Made by a program: the position numbers and the translations under genes. From Deuterostichococcus epilithicus (Eukaryota > Chlorophyta > Trebouxiophyceae > Prasiolales > Stichococcaceae), in contig JAVTLE010000010.1 of NCBI GenBank assembly GCA_033439295.1, forward strand, positions 2,170,001 to 2,234,000: 64,000 nt of DNA. Direction: 5' to 3'. A model generated the notes under the pieces. The model made no database searches. It had not been told where the DNA came from and saw nothing but the letters and a program-made list of their open reading frames with translations. The first letter of the stretch is position 1; every line of letters starts with the position of its first letter. Shown here piece after piece: positions 24,415 to 36,200 of the stretch.

Positions 24415-26985
24415 ATGAGAATGCCCTCCCTGCTCAGGTGCGGCGCGATCCGGCCGCAGCGGGCGCCGCAGCAGGGGGCTGCAGCGCCGGAGCGCCCTGT
24501 CGCCCAGCAGCTGGAGCCGGCGGTGCGGAGCGAGCCTTCGGACGCCGAGCTGAAGGCGGACGGGCTGCTAATGCTGGCTGCCGCCATGGCGCCTTTGCTG
24601 CTGGACGTCGAGCCCGCCGCCGCCGGGAACCCGCTGCTGACCGGCAAGACGGTGAGAGACCCCACTGCGTGCGCAGCTCGACCGATGCGCGCTGTCGCAG
24701 GGCTTTGGACCAACACACGGACGGGCTTGCACGGCACCTAGTTGTCGTGCGCATGGCGGCTCTATGATGCCAGAGCGCCCCTGGAGTTGCTCCCTCCAAG
24801 CCCAGCAGGCTTTGCAATCGTCACTCCTCTCCTGCACGGATTCGGCTGGAGAGTGTTGCCACAGCGCCGCGCTGCACAGTGTGCTCCGCGTCCAGAACGC
24901 GACCCCACCCGATTCCGAAGGCTGTTCCCACCACTCAGTGCCCTCCTCACATACCTCACCGCAGGTATCGCTGGTGCACCCGGTCATCATGTTCGGGCTG
25001 CTGGGCGTGTCGGTCTACACCGGCATCCTGGGCTGGAACTACCGCACCGCCCGCCTGATCCCGGTGCGCGGGGCGCCCAATTTGCGGAAGGAAACTGCTC
25101 ATGAGGCGCACACTGAACCAACTGCTGACTGCCCTCGGGCAGCGCTGCCGCAGCATGGTGTTGTGCGGCTCCTGGGTCTCCCACGGCTGCTGCTGTGCTG
25201 CATGGCAAGGTGTTGTCATGCGCTCTGGCGGAGCCGCGCGGCCCGACAGCGCCGTCCCGTCGCCGCATGACCAGCTCGCCCACGTGCATCTCCCCATGGC
25301 CGACTGGCGCATTGGGAGTGTCATCGCCACCCCGCAGCTGACAGCCCCTTGAAGACCGCGCGTGGGCGGAGGTCAAGGGCCCCAAGTCGCAGCCGCCCTG
25401 CGCTGAGGAGCAGCCCGGCTGCTGCATGTTTGGTCGTCATGTGCGCACCGCTGCGCTGACGTGCTGCATGGGATCGCGTGCAGGCGGAGGTCAAGGGCCT
25501 CAAGTCGCAGCTGCCGTCCGATGAAGAGGCCAAGGCCGCGTCGCCGCTGCAGAGCCAGATCAAGGACCTAGAGGGGGTGCGCTACTTCTCTCTTGACACC
25601 GCTGACTGTGGCGTCTCAGTCTGGAGGGCAGCCGCCACGAGGCCGAGGTGCTGTGCCGTGCTGTGCTGCGCAAATACTCACCGCCCTTGTGTCAGCCCTT
25701 GTGGTTGGCCCCCACTCCTCAACCCTGGCACCTTGCGACGGAGCAGAGAGGCGAGGCGTGTCGGACGGGCTGCACCTCCTGCGAGCCGGGTGTGCCATCA
25801 CTGACGCGTCGCTGTGGCGGCCGCGCAGAAGCGGAAGGACCTGCTCAAGGGCGACCCCCGGGCGAAGCACTACCTGTGGTCCTCCCTGCTGCTGGGCCTC
25901 GGCGGCACCTTCAGCATCGTCGGGCCCCTCAACACCTACCTGCGCACCGGTGGGCACTGGGTTTTGCTCGTGTCACGGTGCATGTCGAGGCTCGAGCTCC
26001 CGGCTCGCCCGTTGTATGCTTCGCTGGGCTTGGATTGCATGCAGTGGACAGTGCGGCGGCATCAGCTCCTGGGTCGTTGGCAGGGACTTGAGCTCAATCC
26101 ATGGATGAATCGGAAACGGCAAGGCTGACGGCGACCTCACTGGTGTATGCAGGCAAGCTGTTCCCAGGTGCGGCTCTGGACCTTGCTCCCCGGCTGCCAC
26201 GCCGCATGACGGCCTGCGGCTGTGCATTTCCTGCACAATGCAATTGTGCTTGCTGCATGCCACCTCTCTCTGCTGACGCACGGCGCTCCTCGTGACAGCG
26301 CTCATGAGAGCGCTCACACCACCCTTCCGCAGGCCCCCACCTGTACGCCGGCGCCGCAATCGTCGTCTTCTGGAGCATCGCCGCGGCCATGGTGCGCCTT
26401 TCTGGTGCCTGCGCCGATGTGACGCGCCTGACCGGCTGTCAAGCTGGCGAGCACGCCGTCTTTGCTGCCTCGATCTCTAGAGGCCGGACAGACCGGGTGC
26501 ATATGCAGCTCGGCCGGCTGGGAAGCCACGAAGGGTGCACGCTATCAGCGAGGGTGCCTGGTCTTCAATTTGAATCCCCAAGCCTCACGGGCTTTGACCA
26601 GTACGTTGCCCTCGCACTCGCAGGTGCCGCTGATGAGCCGCAACAACGACACCGCCCGTGTCGTGCACATCGGTGCCAACGCCCTCACCGTCGCCCTCTT
26701 CGTGTGGCAGGTGTGGCTCCCGCGCCGCTTCGCCTCTCAAGTCCAGTCCAGTATTCGCACCCCTGCAGCCGCACCTATGCACCCCCAGTGCCCTGTTGCA
26801 CGTTGCACAAACTGTTCGCGCCTCCAGTCGTGGCGAGACCCGCCCGAAGGCGCCGCAAAGCACGGTCTGGAAACCCCCTCAGTTTGCCGGCGCCCTGCCT
26901 CTGACACGGCTACGGCGGTGCTGCGCAGGTGCCCACCGGAATCGAGATCGTGCTGAAGGTGTTCCAGTTTGCGCCCTGGCCTTGA
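24415..26985 (+). CDS. DUF4079 family plastid membrane protein
   Basis: Eight exons: 24415-24651, 24965-25063, 25484-25576, 25829-25949, 26153-26167, 26333-26391, 26624-26710, 26929-26985; 255 residues and all phases match. The N-terminal ~45 residues are Arg/Ala/Gln-rich like a chloroplast transit peptide. At least four membrane segments follow: LLMLAAAMAPLLL, VIMFGLLGVSVYTGIL, LWSSLLLGLGGTFSIV and GAAIVVFWSIAAAM/ALTVALFVWQ. Conserved-looking motifs include HPVIMFGLLG, GWNYRTAR, GPLNTYLRTGKLFPGPHLYAG and HIGAN. The family, found in cyanobacteria and plastids, resembles cytochrome b561-like membrane proteins; its function is not settled. Exon 5 is only 15 nt. Intron 2 contains a decayed copy of the start of exon 3. 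Confidence 0.85.
25358..25410 (+). repeat. Intronic decayed copy of the start of DUF4079 exon 3
   Basis: The stretch GGCGGAGGTCAAGGGC and what follows repeats the first ~36 nt of exon 3 (25484 on) with about two mismatches, then diverges. It lies ~125 nt upstream of the true exon in the same intron and lacks a clean AG acceptor. Confidence 0.8.
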
Positions 26986-27324
26986 AGGGCGCCTCAGCGC
27001 AAGGAAGTCGCTGCTGGCCGGCGGCCGCCTGCGCCGTAGAGGCGGGCGCGCCCGTTTGCCGCAGCATAGCGCTCGGGTCAGTGAGGTCTCCGGCGCATGC
27101 TGCGGCAGGCAACTGCCTGGCGATAGAAGGCTGGTGTCCCTCAGACATCACAAGATGTGCTGCTGCTGACTCGCAACCAGCTGTCAATCAGCTGTTGGTC
27201 GACTGAGCTGAAAATCGGACTATTTTCCCGGCTCTGTTCATTGTATGGGCTGCAACGATTCGGCGGCACGCATCCCCATTCAACACTTCTTTATTGATGG
27301 CGACCTGTTCATTGCAATGCAATT

Positions 27325-27329
27325 TGTAA
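27325..27329 (+). terminator. TGTAA poly(A) signal of the DUF4079 gene
   Basis: TGTAA about 340 nt after the stop codon at 26985, in locally AT-richer sequence. Confidence 0.5.
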
Positions 27330-27643
27330 CAATGCGACACAAGGTTTAGAATCGCTTACTATCGCTTACTCCCCAGCGCAGATGTCTTCTGCGCCTCCAC
27401 CGGACAACGGTGAGCGGCTGACAAAGGCATCAACTCTGAATTACCTTCGGCACACGAAGTCATTTGCAGATGTTCAACTCGTACCTAGATTCCGCTGTCA
27501 GCATGCTTGGGGGAGAAAGCAGGGGCGAATGTTTGAAGGCTGGAGGGATTCCAGTTTTAGCCAGCGGCCAAGCAGAGGCAGTGACCAATTCGACAGCTTA
27601 CACCTCCCAGGCGAACATATAAGAATGCCCAGATTGAAATACC

Positions 27644-27648
27644 TTACA
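27644..27648 (-). terminator. TGTAA poly(A) signal of the mitochondrial carrier gene
   Basis: TTACA on the plus strand, about 395 nt past the carrier stop codon at 28041. Confidence 0.45.
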
Positions 27649-28040
27649 AACGCTCACGCGATCTTCGCACCCCAGGAGCAATCATGAAGGGCCTCCTCAC
27701 TGGCCGCACTCAACAAGTCAGCTTCGACACTCAACCTGCGAAAACTGACCAAAGCAGCTGTGGTGCCTCTGCTGAAAGGCTCTGCTTGAAAACAGCAAGG
27801 AACATGCCACGATCTGTGACCAACAGCAGCGGCTGCAGTGAACTTTCTGTCCAAATGCATGCATGTGCGTCCACGGCCCTTGACCATCTGGACGCAAAAC
27901 CCTGTTGCGGCCCAGCCATCGGCGCTGTCTTGGTGGCACCCCTTCCCTGCGCCTCTTCTGCGCAGCTGCACCGCATTGCTGCGGCAGAGCGCTGCGGCAG
28001 CCATGCCGGCCGCCGCTCCCTCGCTGCGCTCACGCCTGCC

Positions 28041-31000
28041 TCATGCCAGCGCAGCCTGTGGCGCCTTGCTGGAAGTGGCAGGTGTGCGGTGCGGCAGGGG
28101 TGCGGCGCGCTGCGCCAGCAGCCGCTGCGGCGGCTTGGCGGCGGCGGCGGCGGCTGCGTCGGCGGCGGCCGCTGCTTCCAGCTTCTTGGCCTTGAAGGTC
28201 GTGCGCAGCGCCTGTGCACGGGAAGGAGGAGAGCCTTTTTTATTGAAGCAGGCAGCCGCGCTGATTCTTATGCAGCATTCACTGGCGGATAGCCGACAGC
28301 TGCTGCAGCACATCGCTGGGAGGCCAGGGCCAAGCTGCCAGATATTACGAGAAAAATTGTGCATACGCGCGGAATGATCCGGCTGGTGCATGCTGACAGG
28401 CGACGGCACTGCGGGCATGCGCTGCAGCCAAGAACACGTGGGCTGTGCCAGAGGGTGAGCCTGCACAGTGGGATGTAGGGTGGACCTCGAAGAAGCAGAA
28501 GAAGACGGCGGAGTTGATGCCGTTGGACAGCGCGCGCGGGCCAACGCCCCGGAACAGGCCCTTCGCTCCGCCCTGCAGCAGCAGCAGCAGCAGCAGTTTT
28601 ATTGGTGTCTCAGTGACACAATCTCATCAGATCAGCGAGGAGATGTCCTGAATTGCCTGGCACAAAACCAGGACCCCAGCCGCAAGCCGCCTGGTTGACA
28701 CACTTGAAGTGGCCGGCTATCAAGGGAGGAGGAAGGCAGCAGAAAGAGGCAGGAGCGCACGTTCTTCCAGGCGGCGACGGCGGCGCTGCTCATCGTGGGC
28801 CGGCTGGCGGCGGAGCACATCATGGTGGTCTTGATGACATCCAGCGGCGTGGTGGCCGCCGCAGCAAAGGCGCCCGACACCGCGCCCAGGAAGAAGTCCT
28901 CCTGTGCGGTGGCGGAAAGGCTTTTCAAGTCGAGTGCTGCAACAAAACGACGAAGTGCTGCAAAGAGATACTGCTGCACCCTGGCAATGTCGCTCTGAGG
29001 CGTGCACGCTGCTCCATCAACGATGGCCATTCCAAGTGTCATCACATCTGCATCAGCTGAAAAGAAGCTGGCCGCCACCCATGCAGTGCAGCAGCGCCCA
29101 ACCTGCCGCTGAGCGCATGTGCGCCTCCCCTCTTTGGCCCTGAAGCTCATACCCTTTTTCCCTGAACCCCTTTGTCTGTTTCACCCACACACCTGGACGG
29201 TGGCCTTGCGGCCGCGCATGAGGCGCAGGCGCGCCGCCCGCAGCGACTCGTACGCCGCAAACTTGAAGGCCATGTCCGGGATGTCCTCCAGCAACGTCGG
29301 CAGGTAGCCGGTGAACAGGCCGCGGGGGCCTGCGGCCGCGATGATATTGCGCGCCGCCACCATGACGTTGGGGTATATCCCCGCCTGCACCGACCTGCAT
29401 GGGAGCGGCACACAAGAGAATGGGCAAGGGGCTGCTTGACACCATGTGCATGACCAGGGGTTTCGGACCAGGCGATGATCGGCGGCGCTCAGTTGATGGA
29501 GGTCTGCTCATGGCATCAGACAGCATGCTCTGGGTTTTGCAATGCGTCTAGCCTCTTCACGATGACGCGTCCAGCATGTGTTGTCCTGCACTGCTCGCGC
29601 CTGCTGCTGCTCCGCATCGGGCCGCATCAGGCAGTTTCATGCCTTCGCATCAACAGGACAGCAGAGAGGTCAGATGTTGAAGACGAGGCCGGGGCTCGGA
29701 GCACGGCACGCACCTGATGCACACGGCGAGGGGGACCTTGACGACCGAGCCGCCGGCGGCGGCCGCAGCGCCAGCCACGAACGCGATCTGCCCCGTCTTG
29801 AGCTCGCTGTGGCGCACCAGCAGGTTGGTGGCCGCGCCGTAGAAGGCAAAATAAGCGCCGATGGCGATGCCGGCGCCGCTGGCCGCTCCCACCACGCCCC
29901 TGCGCAGGCCGACGGGAGGCGGTCACACGCTATGTGGAGGCCTTTCAAGCATGGTCACTGTGATGTGGAGACACATCCTGACCCAGGTCGACGGGGGCAC
30001 GCGCAGCCGAATCTGCACGCACAATACCCGCTAAAGCCAAAGCGTTGACCGGCAGCAGCAAGCACGCAGGGACAGGCGCAGGGCTCGGCTGTCCAAATGC
30101 AGGTGGGCTGAGCACCGGGCGTGCCGCTGCCGCAGCTGGACACGTGCAGATACGGCTTGGTTTGAGAGCTTCAGCTGCGGGGTGGGAACGCACCGGTACA
30201 GGGACGCGATCTTTGGGAGGGTGCGCTTGACGGCGGTCACGGTGCCCTGCCCCGGCGGCGGCACCAGCTTGCCGAACTTCGACAGCACTCGCGTCGGCTT
30301 GACGCCGCCATTGTGCTGCATCCGCACCTGCGCAGCAGCGGCAGCTCCAGCGTTCCCACGAGCTTGCATTCGTTCACCAGGCATGCAGCTTTCGAGTTTC
30401 AACGACATGGGAACTTGGCGGCATGCGCTGGGTGTTTTTCCCAATGCAGAGCGCGCCAGCCAGCAGGCACGCCGCAGACGGGCCCTCGCACGACTCTTCC
30501 GCAAGCCCTCGAACCTTGGGCTTCGAGGCACTGCGAGCGCAGCAATCCCCAGGGGAGCCAGAACCCAAAACCGCGCGCGCACCTTGAGCGTGTCCAGCGG
30601 GTGGATGGTGGACTGGCTGGCGGCGCGGGCCATGGCGCCCGCCAGGACATCGCTCGCCGGCTTCAGGTCCACCTGTGTAGATGAGGAAGGTCAGGAATCA
30701 GGGTCGGGAAGCCAACATAGACCTCGGCGCCTGCCATGCTGTCGGCTTGGAATCCGGACGCGACCTGGCTCTGTGGCACTCCAGCTGCATGCGCAGGTGG
30801 AGGGGGCAGGGCACGAGCACATGCTCGACAGGCAGCATCACCAATGCGGGCAGGATGCCCTGGTTTGAAGCCCGGGGGGGGCACCTGGGGGAGACGGGCG
30901 CCTGCGGTGCCGACATCACACTCTCCGACAGCGCCACGCTGGCGGAGGCGAAGCGGCGGCCGCCGCGGTGCGCCGCTGGCCGCGGTGCCCTGGCGGCGCC

Positions 31001-31105
31001 ACTCGCGCTTGGCGCCACGAGCTCAAACTGCATGCTTGGATTGAAGACTTCCACCGCCAGAGGCGGCCCGCCGGCCGCCGCTGCTGATGTCGCTGAGCGC
31101 GGCAT
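28041..31105 (-). CDS. Mitochondrial carrier family (SLC25) protein, S-adenosylmethionine-carrier-like
   Basis: Inner-membrane solute carrier with three repeats. Exons in strand order: 31105-30920 (this donor is the least certain), 30672-30583, 30327-30194, 29899-29714, 29394-29193, 28901-28761, 28572-28486, 28211-28041; about 398 residues. Repeat signatures are IHPLDTLKVR in repeat 1, VKVPLAVCIR in repeat 2 (the acidic residue of PxD is replaced by Ala) and TTPLDVIKTTMM in repeat 3. Matching second-helix motifs are PNVMVAARNIIAAAGPRGLF..GY and GAKGLFRGVGPRAL. The architecture resembles plant SAM-carrier-like proteins with a degenerate middle repeat, but substrate cannot be read from sequence. 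The ~60-residue N-terminus may be a presequence. The C-terminus is an Ala/Lys-rich tail. The next gene upstream lies on the same strand. Confidence 0.85.
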
Positions 31106-31603
31106 TGTGCTGACCTGCCCCGTCTAGCGGCAATGTATGATCCCTCGCCCTCTGAAACTAGATCTGCGTCACTAAATGCCGCTAGCCACCGATCAACCAA
31201 ACGAATACGTAGTCGGGTCGCTGCACACAATGCTTTAGTGTCCCCCCCTACGAAACCTCCAGCGTCACTCGTCGCAGGCTGACCGCTCTCGCACGCACGC
31301 GCTGCGCTGTCTACGCCTCCCCGCTGACGTCGCTCCGCTGCCCACACACTCCCCTCACCGCCGCTGTGATAGCCCCGAAGAGGAGCTGTGAGCGGCTTCC
31401 GGCTGGGTGCTGAGCGAGGGCTACGTGATCGCCTTGACGCCGGTATAGGGCGCAGGCGAGCCTTGGAGTGCCTGCGGTTTTGGCGGGATGCGCGATGTGT
31501 CGAGTCGATTGTTGGGTGCGCGATGGCGTCGGTGTGATGCTGATATGGCAGGACAGGGCTCGGCTCTGCAGGTGCATCCAGCCTGATAATTTCACTTTGC
31601 AAC
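31106..31603. other. Spacer between carrier start and the upstream small gene
   Basis: Contains the carrier promoter and 5' leader. A minus-strand frame near 31320-31560 stays open and might be a further exon of the small gene upstream, since a GTGCGC donor lies just before that gene's assigned stop. This was not resolved. Confidence 0.4.
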
Positions 31604-32739
31604 TCAGCTGCCAAATGGTCGGCGATGTGAGCGCACCGGGAAGAGGTTGAGGTACAGCGGTGAGCCTAGACTGAAATCCGCTCTCCCAGGGTCCTGTGCC
31701 TCCTGCAGCCGCTGCAGGCAGACGCGTTCGGCCTGAAAGTCGAGCTCCGCGCCTCGAAGGTCGACGGCGCCGAAGAGCTCCTGGCTCTCCTCGAGCGGGC
31801 GCACCACCTGCTTGAGGTTGCCCTGCAGCAGCAGCGGGAATGTGCATTTTCTGACTGGCGGCACCAGGGAGAGCACACATGAATGTGCCAAGCGCCTCGG
31901 AACTGGCGCAGACAGTCCCATGCGACGTTTGCTGGTTGGGCAGTGCGGCGCTGGAGGGCCAGCGACGCAGAGAGGGGCAGGCGAGAGCCCCAAGATACTT
32001 GTCGGTGCTGACCAGTGATATCTGCCTCCAGCCCTGCCCGGTCCCAGCTGCCGTGCCACCACTCTCAGTGTGGATCCGACACCGAAAGCGCAAGTCCGAG
32101 ACCGCTGGCGCTCGCTCCAAGCAGTAGGCAGAGGCCCGCCAGGTTTGAACTGGGTTGCACGTGGCGGGCTTGCTCCCGCGCTGCAGCCGCTGACGGCCGG
32201 AAAGAGAGCAGGTGTCATCGGCAAACCCCGCGCCGCGTCCCATGCCGGCCGGCCGCCAGCGGGCCTGCTGCCGTGCGGGTTGCTGCCCGACCGACCACCT
32301 GTCGTAAGGGTGAAGCTGCGAGAAAACGCACCGTCTCGCGCGCCAAGTACGCGGTGTCCTCGCCACGGGATGCGCCGGCGACGCAGCTAGAGAGCAGGCA
32401 CGCCGTCCAGAAGAGCACTGCGGGGTCAGGCCATCGAGGGGTCAGCGCCAGTCCGAGGCAGCCAGATCGCATGTGCAGCCCCGCGCCGCATCCGAAGGCT
32501 TGGGTGCAGCTGTGTGGCCAGCGTCTGGACGCCAGCGATGCAGACGCTGCGGACAGGGCGCCAGCCCATCTCTTGGCAGCGACAGGGAGCAAGGCAGAGC
32601 CCTGGACCGCTGACAATCCAGCTCGAACGACTGGAGCTGCCACTTCACAACTGTGGGACCGATCAGGCCCTCCGCACTCACCTTCCAGGTAGCAGATAGC
32701 GAGCAGCACGCCCTGTATCTTAGGACCCGAGCGTCTCAT
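31604..32739 (-). CDS. Small unknown protein with an N-terminal hydrophobic segment
   Basis: I do not recognise it. Three phase-matched exons: 32739-32682, 32417-32299, 31822-31604, 131 residues. Residues ~8-34 are hydrophobic (GVLLAICYLEGVLFWTACLL) and could be a signal or membrane anchor. Residues ~35-105 look helical and charged (EDTAYLARETVRFLA, LEESQELFGAVDLRGAELDF, RVCLQRLQEAQD). A GTGCGC donor near the end (about 31627) would give a different C-terminus with another exon downstream, so the last ~7 residues are uncertain. It could be a thylakoid-lumen or secreted small protein; that is only a guess from the N-terminus. It is divergent from the MBD9-like gene. Confidence 0.5.
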
Positions 32740-33236
32740 CGAGCAAGTGGCATCGGGACCTGTTTGCTGAGGGCAATAGGAGTTCCGCGGCGCGCTTGGG
32801 GTGCTGGAAACGTCACAATGACTGGGCACACAGCTGCCAGACGGACCAGATTGCAACAGGCGTCAATTGCGCACCCAGGCAAGCGAACAGGTTCTGAGTG
32901 TGCCGCGAAAGCTGTGGGGTCGATGCACGCTGCAATGTACTGGAGAGGCGTGATTGACCAGGGTTCAAAACTGAGACAACGATACTCTCTCCGGTCTCTC
33001 GAGCTCACCTAGTCACTTAGTCGCATCTAATACCTGAATTGTGTGCTGGGCTCGGCATTGCAGCCAGACCGCAGAATTTTCGCGTGTTATGGCGCTTTTG
33101 ACACTGCAAAGAACATCTGACGGTCTTGCGTCCGCTATGAGCCCGGTCGTATGGCCCCGAGAGGCGATGGCGATTTGGTAGCTTGAACTGCCTGGTTTGA
33201 AACGTCCGACAAGTGGCAGCCCGGTCACACGGCACC
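32740..33236. other. Divergent promoter spacer upstream of the MBD9-like gene
   Basis: About 500 nt between two divergent ATGs. No further gene seen. The part next to 33237 is AT-richer than the surrounding genes. Confidence 0.45.
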
Positions 33237-36200
33237 ATGGCGGCAATGGAGGACGTGGAAGAGGACCTTGTCGATGTGACAGCCATCGACGATGACGAGC
33301 CGCAGGTGAGGCTGCCAAACTCGTGGACAGTTTTGAGCCTTGTACTACGCCTGATGCGTTTGCCCCGAGCGGGTGGTTTCGTTTGATCGAATCGATGCGC
33401 GCCGCGTTTCATCGGATGTTCGGGAACGATGTTCATGGGGGCATGCACCTCCTGTACATGCATCCGATACAGAGGCAAACAGTGGCACCCGGTCCAGCAG
33501 CGGTGGCACTGCCCCCCTTCACACCTCACATGTGGGATAATACTGGCAGATGATTTCCTCGCGACTGCTTGAAGCCGTAGCTGCTTGACGATTCATGGCA
33601 CTCAAAGATCATATACAGAGAGCGGCTGTGAGAACAGCGTGATGCATCACCGCGCCGATAGCTGCCGGTGTGCGGCGCCTGCTTTTCACAAAAGACTGAG
33701 CACGAGCCTGGATCGACGCGAATGCCCTGCGCACCTGCACCAAACGATGCAAGCCTGTGCCGCAGGTCATGGCGGCGGCGGCGCCTGTCCTCGGCGCGCC
33801 GGCCGGCCGCACAAGTGCATCCCCGTCGGCAGGCTCGCCGCATAAGAGCGGCGGCATGTCCCGCGTGGCCGCCAACAGCGTCGAGGAGACGGAGAAGCTG
33901 CTCACCAAGCTGCGCGAGTATGTCGAGCAGAAAGGTGAGGGCCTGGACCTGGGGCCTGGCGGCTGGGCATGATCTGAGACTGAGGTGCCATATAGGAATG
34001 CAGCATGCCGCGCAGGAGCATTATGCTGGCGAGCATGCACGCAAACGCTCTTATTGGACATCTCAGCCTGCAGTCGCAGCATGAAAGCGCGCACTCGCCA
34101 CTGCTATTGCGGCACCTGCTGGCGTGCACCGGCTGCAGGGTTCCGCAAGAGCGGTTACTCGCCTGACCGCACTGCGCAGGCGGCATTTGGGAGGAGGGCT
34201 GGCGGGCAGAGGTGTTTGTGCGCCAGTCGGGCAACAGCGCAGGCACGAAGGATGCGGTGAGAGGGGGGAGGAAGGATGCGGTGGGCGCTGCATGCCTGCA
34301 TCACCCACCCGTGGCCATTCCTCGAAAGCATGCCCATGCCCACACTGTTGGTGCTCCTGTTGACCCCATATGCTCTATCGGATGCTAGGCCTTGTGGCTG
34401 GGCCACAAAGCTTGGCTTTTGACGATCCTTTCTGTGGTGGCCACAGTACTATTTCGACCCCGCCGGCAAGCGGTACCGCTCCCGAGCAGAGGTATGGACC
34501 TGATGTGCCTTGTATGCACAAGCCTGCAGCCTGCACAGCTTGCCGCTGAAGCACCTGCACGCCGCTGGGGCAGCACCCTGTCGCTGTTATCGCAAACGTC
34601 CCCCGATCATGAACCCAGAGCAGCCACGGCACCCGCGCAATCGCGCTCATACCCGCAGAGGCTTGCACGCTCTCAGCGCGTCGCGTCCCTGTGCACAGGT
34701 GGTGAAGGCCATGGGGCTGGGCAAGCCGCCGGCACCGTCGCCGGAGGAGGCGTACGGATCCGCACAGGAGAAGCTCGCCGGCCTGCACCTGCCGCTCAAG
34801 CTGGACTGCGGCGTCACTGTGACCAGGTGCGGCAATGCTAAGCGGAAGAGGAGATAGTATCCCAGATGGAGGGCTCCTCGAGATCAGGCATCTGCTCTTT
34901 TGCTCTGGCAGGTTGCAGATTCAGGGCTCGGTTTGCCAACAGACAGCAGGGCAATCGACTGCGGCCTCCTGTGTGTCGCAGCAGATGCAACCATTCACAG
35001 CAGCCAGGCCACAGCAACCTCCGACCAAAAGGCCGCTCCCAACGGCTTCTTGGCACCGACCCCGCAGGTGGGGCGACATTGACATGCGCGAAGGCTTCCA
35101 CACGGCAGTGCAGCTGTGGCCGTGCGGCTACGAGGCCACGTGGCCAGAGAGCCAGCTGGAGGGCGCGTTGTTCGTGAGCCGCATCGTGGCGGACGCCGTT
35201 GCTGAGGGACCCAACTTCACGGTGTCGTTGCGGAAGGGCGACGGCGAGGAGCAGGTCGGATGCCCCTGAACCCTTCCACGCAGTCTGGTGTGATGAGCAT
35301 GCAGCGCACTCCGTTTGGTCGACCCGGCTGTGGCGGGCCTGTGCGCTTCTGCCACATCTTGCTGTGTGAAAGCTCTGCTGCGGCACTTCGCCCTTGCAGC
35401 AGCGTCTGTAGCACGACACAAACGGCAGCAACATTCCCAACAGATTACGCCCATTGGAGTGGAACAGCTGTGCTAAGATTGTGGTTCGCCGTGCAACACA
35501 CAGATTGTTGCAGAGGGCGCGGACCCAAATGCCGCCTGGGACGCGGCCGCCCACCGCCAGAAGGTGGGCCTGGAGGCGGCGCTGGCTCGAGAGAAGGCGC
35601 TGCGGCCGCCCTCCGTCAAGAAGGCACCCAAGCCCAGGGACGGCGCTGCTGCGGCGCCAGGCGCAGCGGCCGGCGGCGGGGCGNCGGCGCCAGTCGACCT
35701 CACCGGAGACGGCAGCCAGCCGGCGCCCATGGCCAACGGCATTGTAGCGCCTCCGCAGCTGTCGCCTGCAGATAAAAGTGAAGCGGCGCCCGCGGCTGTT
35801 GAGGCAGCGGCGGCCGGGAAGGAGGAAGTGGCCAGGAAGGAGGAAGAGGGAGGGGAGCAGCCACCGCCGTCGCCGGACCTTGGCCCGCTGGACAAGCTGC
35901 TTGTCGCTGCGGCGCCGCTGGCGGGCGCCTGGGGCGAGGAGCGCTATGGCTTCGCTGATGCCTCCGTGCTGCAGGTATGGGTGCACAGGTCCCAGGGTGA
36001 TGCTGTTGTTCCTCAAGCCGGCGTGCTGCCAGTTGCATTACTGCCCCTGGCCCTGGTCCGCTGGCACGCGCTGCAGTCTGCAAAGTCGTGACATGTACAG
36101 AGGTGACATGTCGGGGTTCCACTGCTTTGCACGGAGGTTCTCCTGGTTCGTGGAGTGCAGTCGCCTGGCCTGCCGCGGTGCCCCTCGCAGACGACGAAGG

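Larger units (their letters stand above)
26986..28040. other. Convergent 3' spacer between DUF4079 and the mitochondrial carrier
   Basis: TGTAA poly(A) signals face each other here, one on each strand. A plus-strand frame from 27382 (starting MSSAPPPDNGE) has a possible donor after nine codons, but no convincing continuation was found. I do not call a gene. Confidence 0.5.

Noticed and set aside
27382-27687. Small plus-strand gene between two convergent genes
   Set aside because: No recognised content or supported splice partner, and it overlaps the expected 3' untranslated regions.
30885-30919. Donor at 30885 for carrier exon 1
   Set aside because: Good consensus but gives the wrong phase for exon 2 and an immediate stop; the weaker donor at 30919 keeps the frame.
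34900-35082. Open plus-strand frame (VADSGLGLPTDSRAIDCG) as an MBD9-like exon
   Set aside because: Tempting, but splicing 34826 to 35068 gives a continuous FYRN start (VTVTRWGDIDMREGF) in phase, so this stretch is intron.
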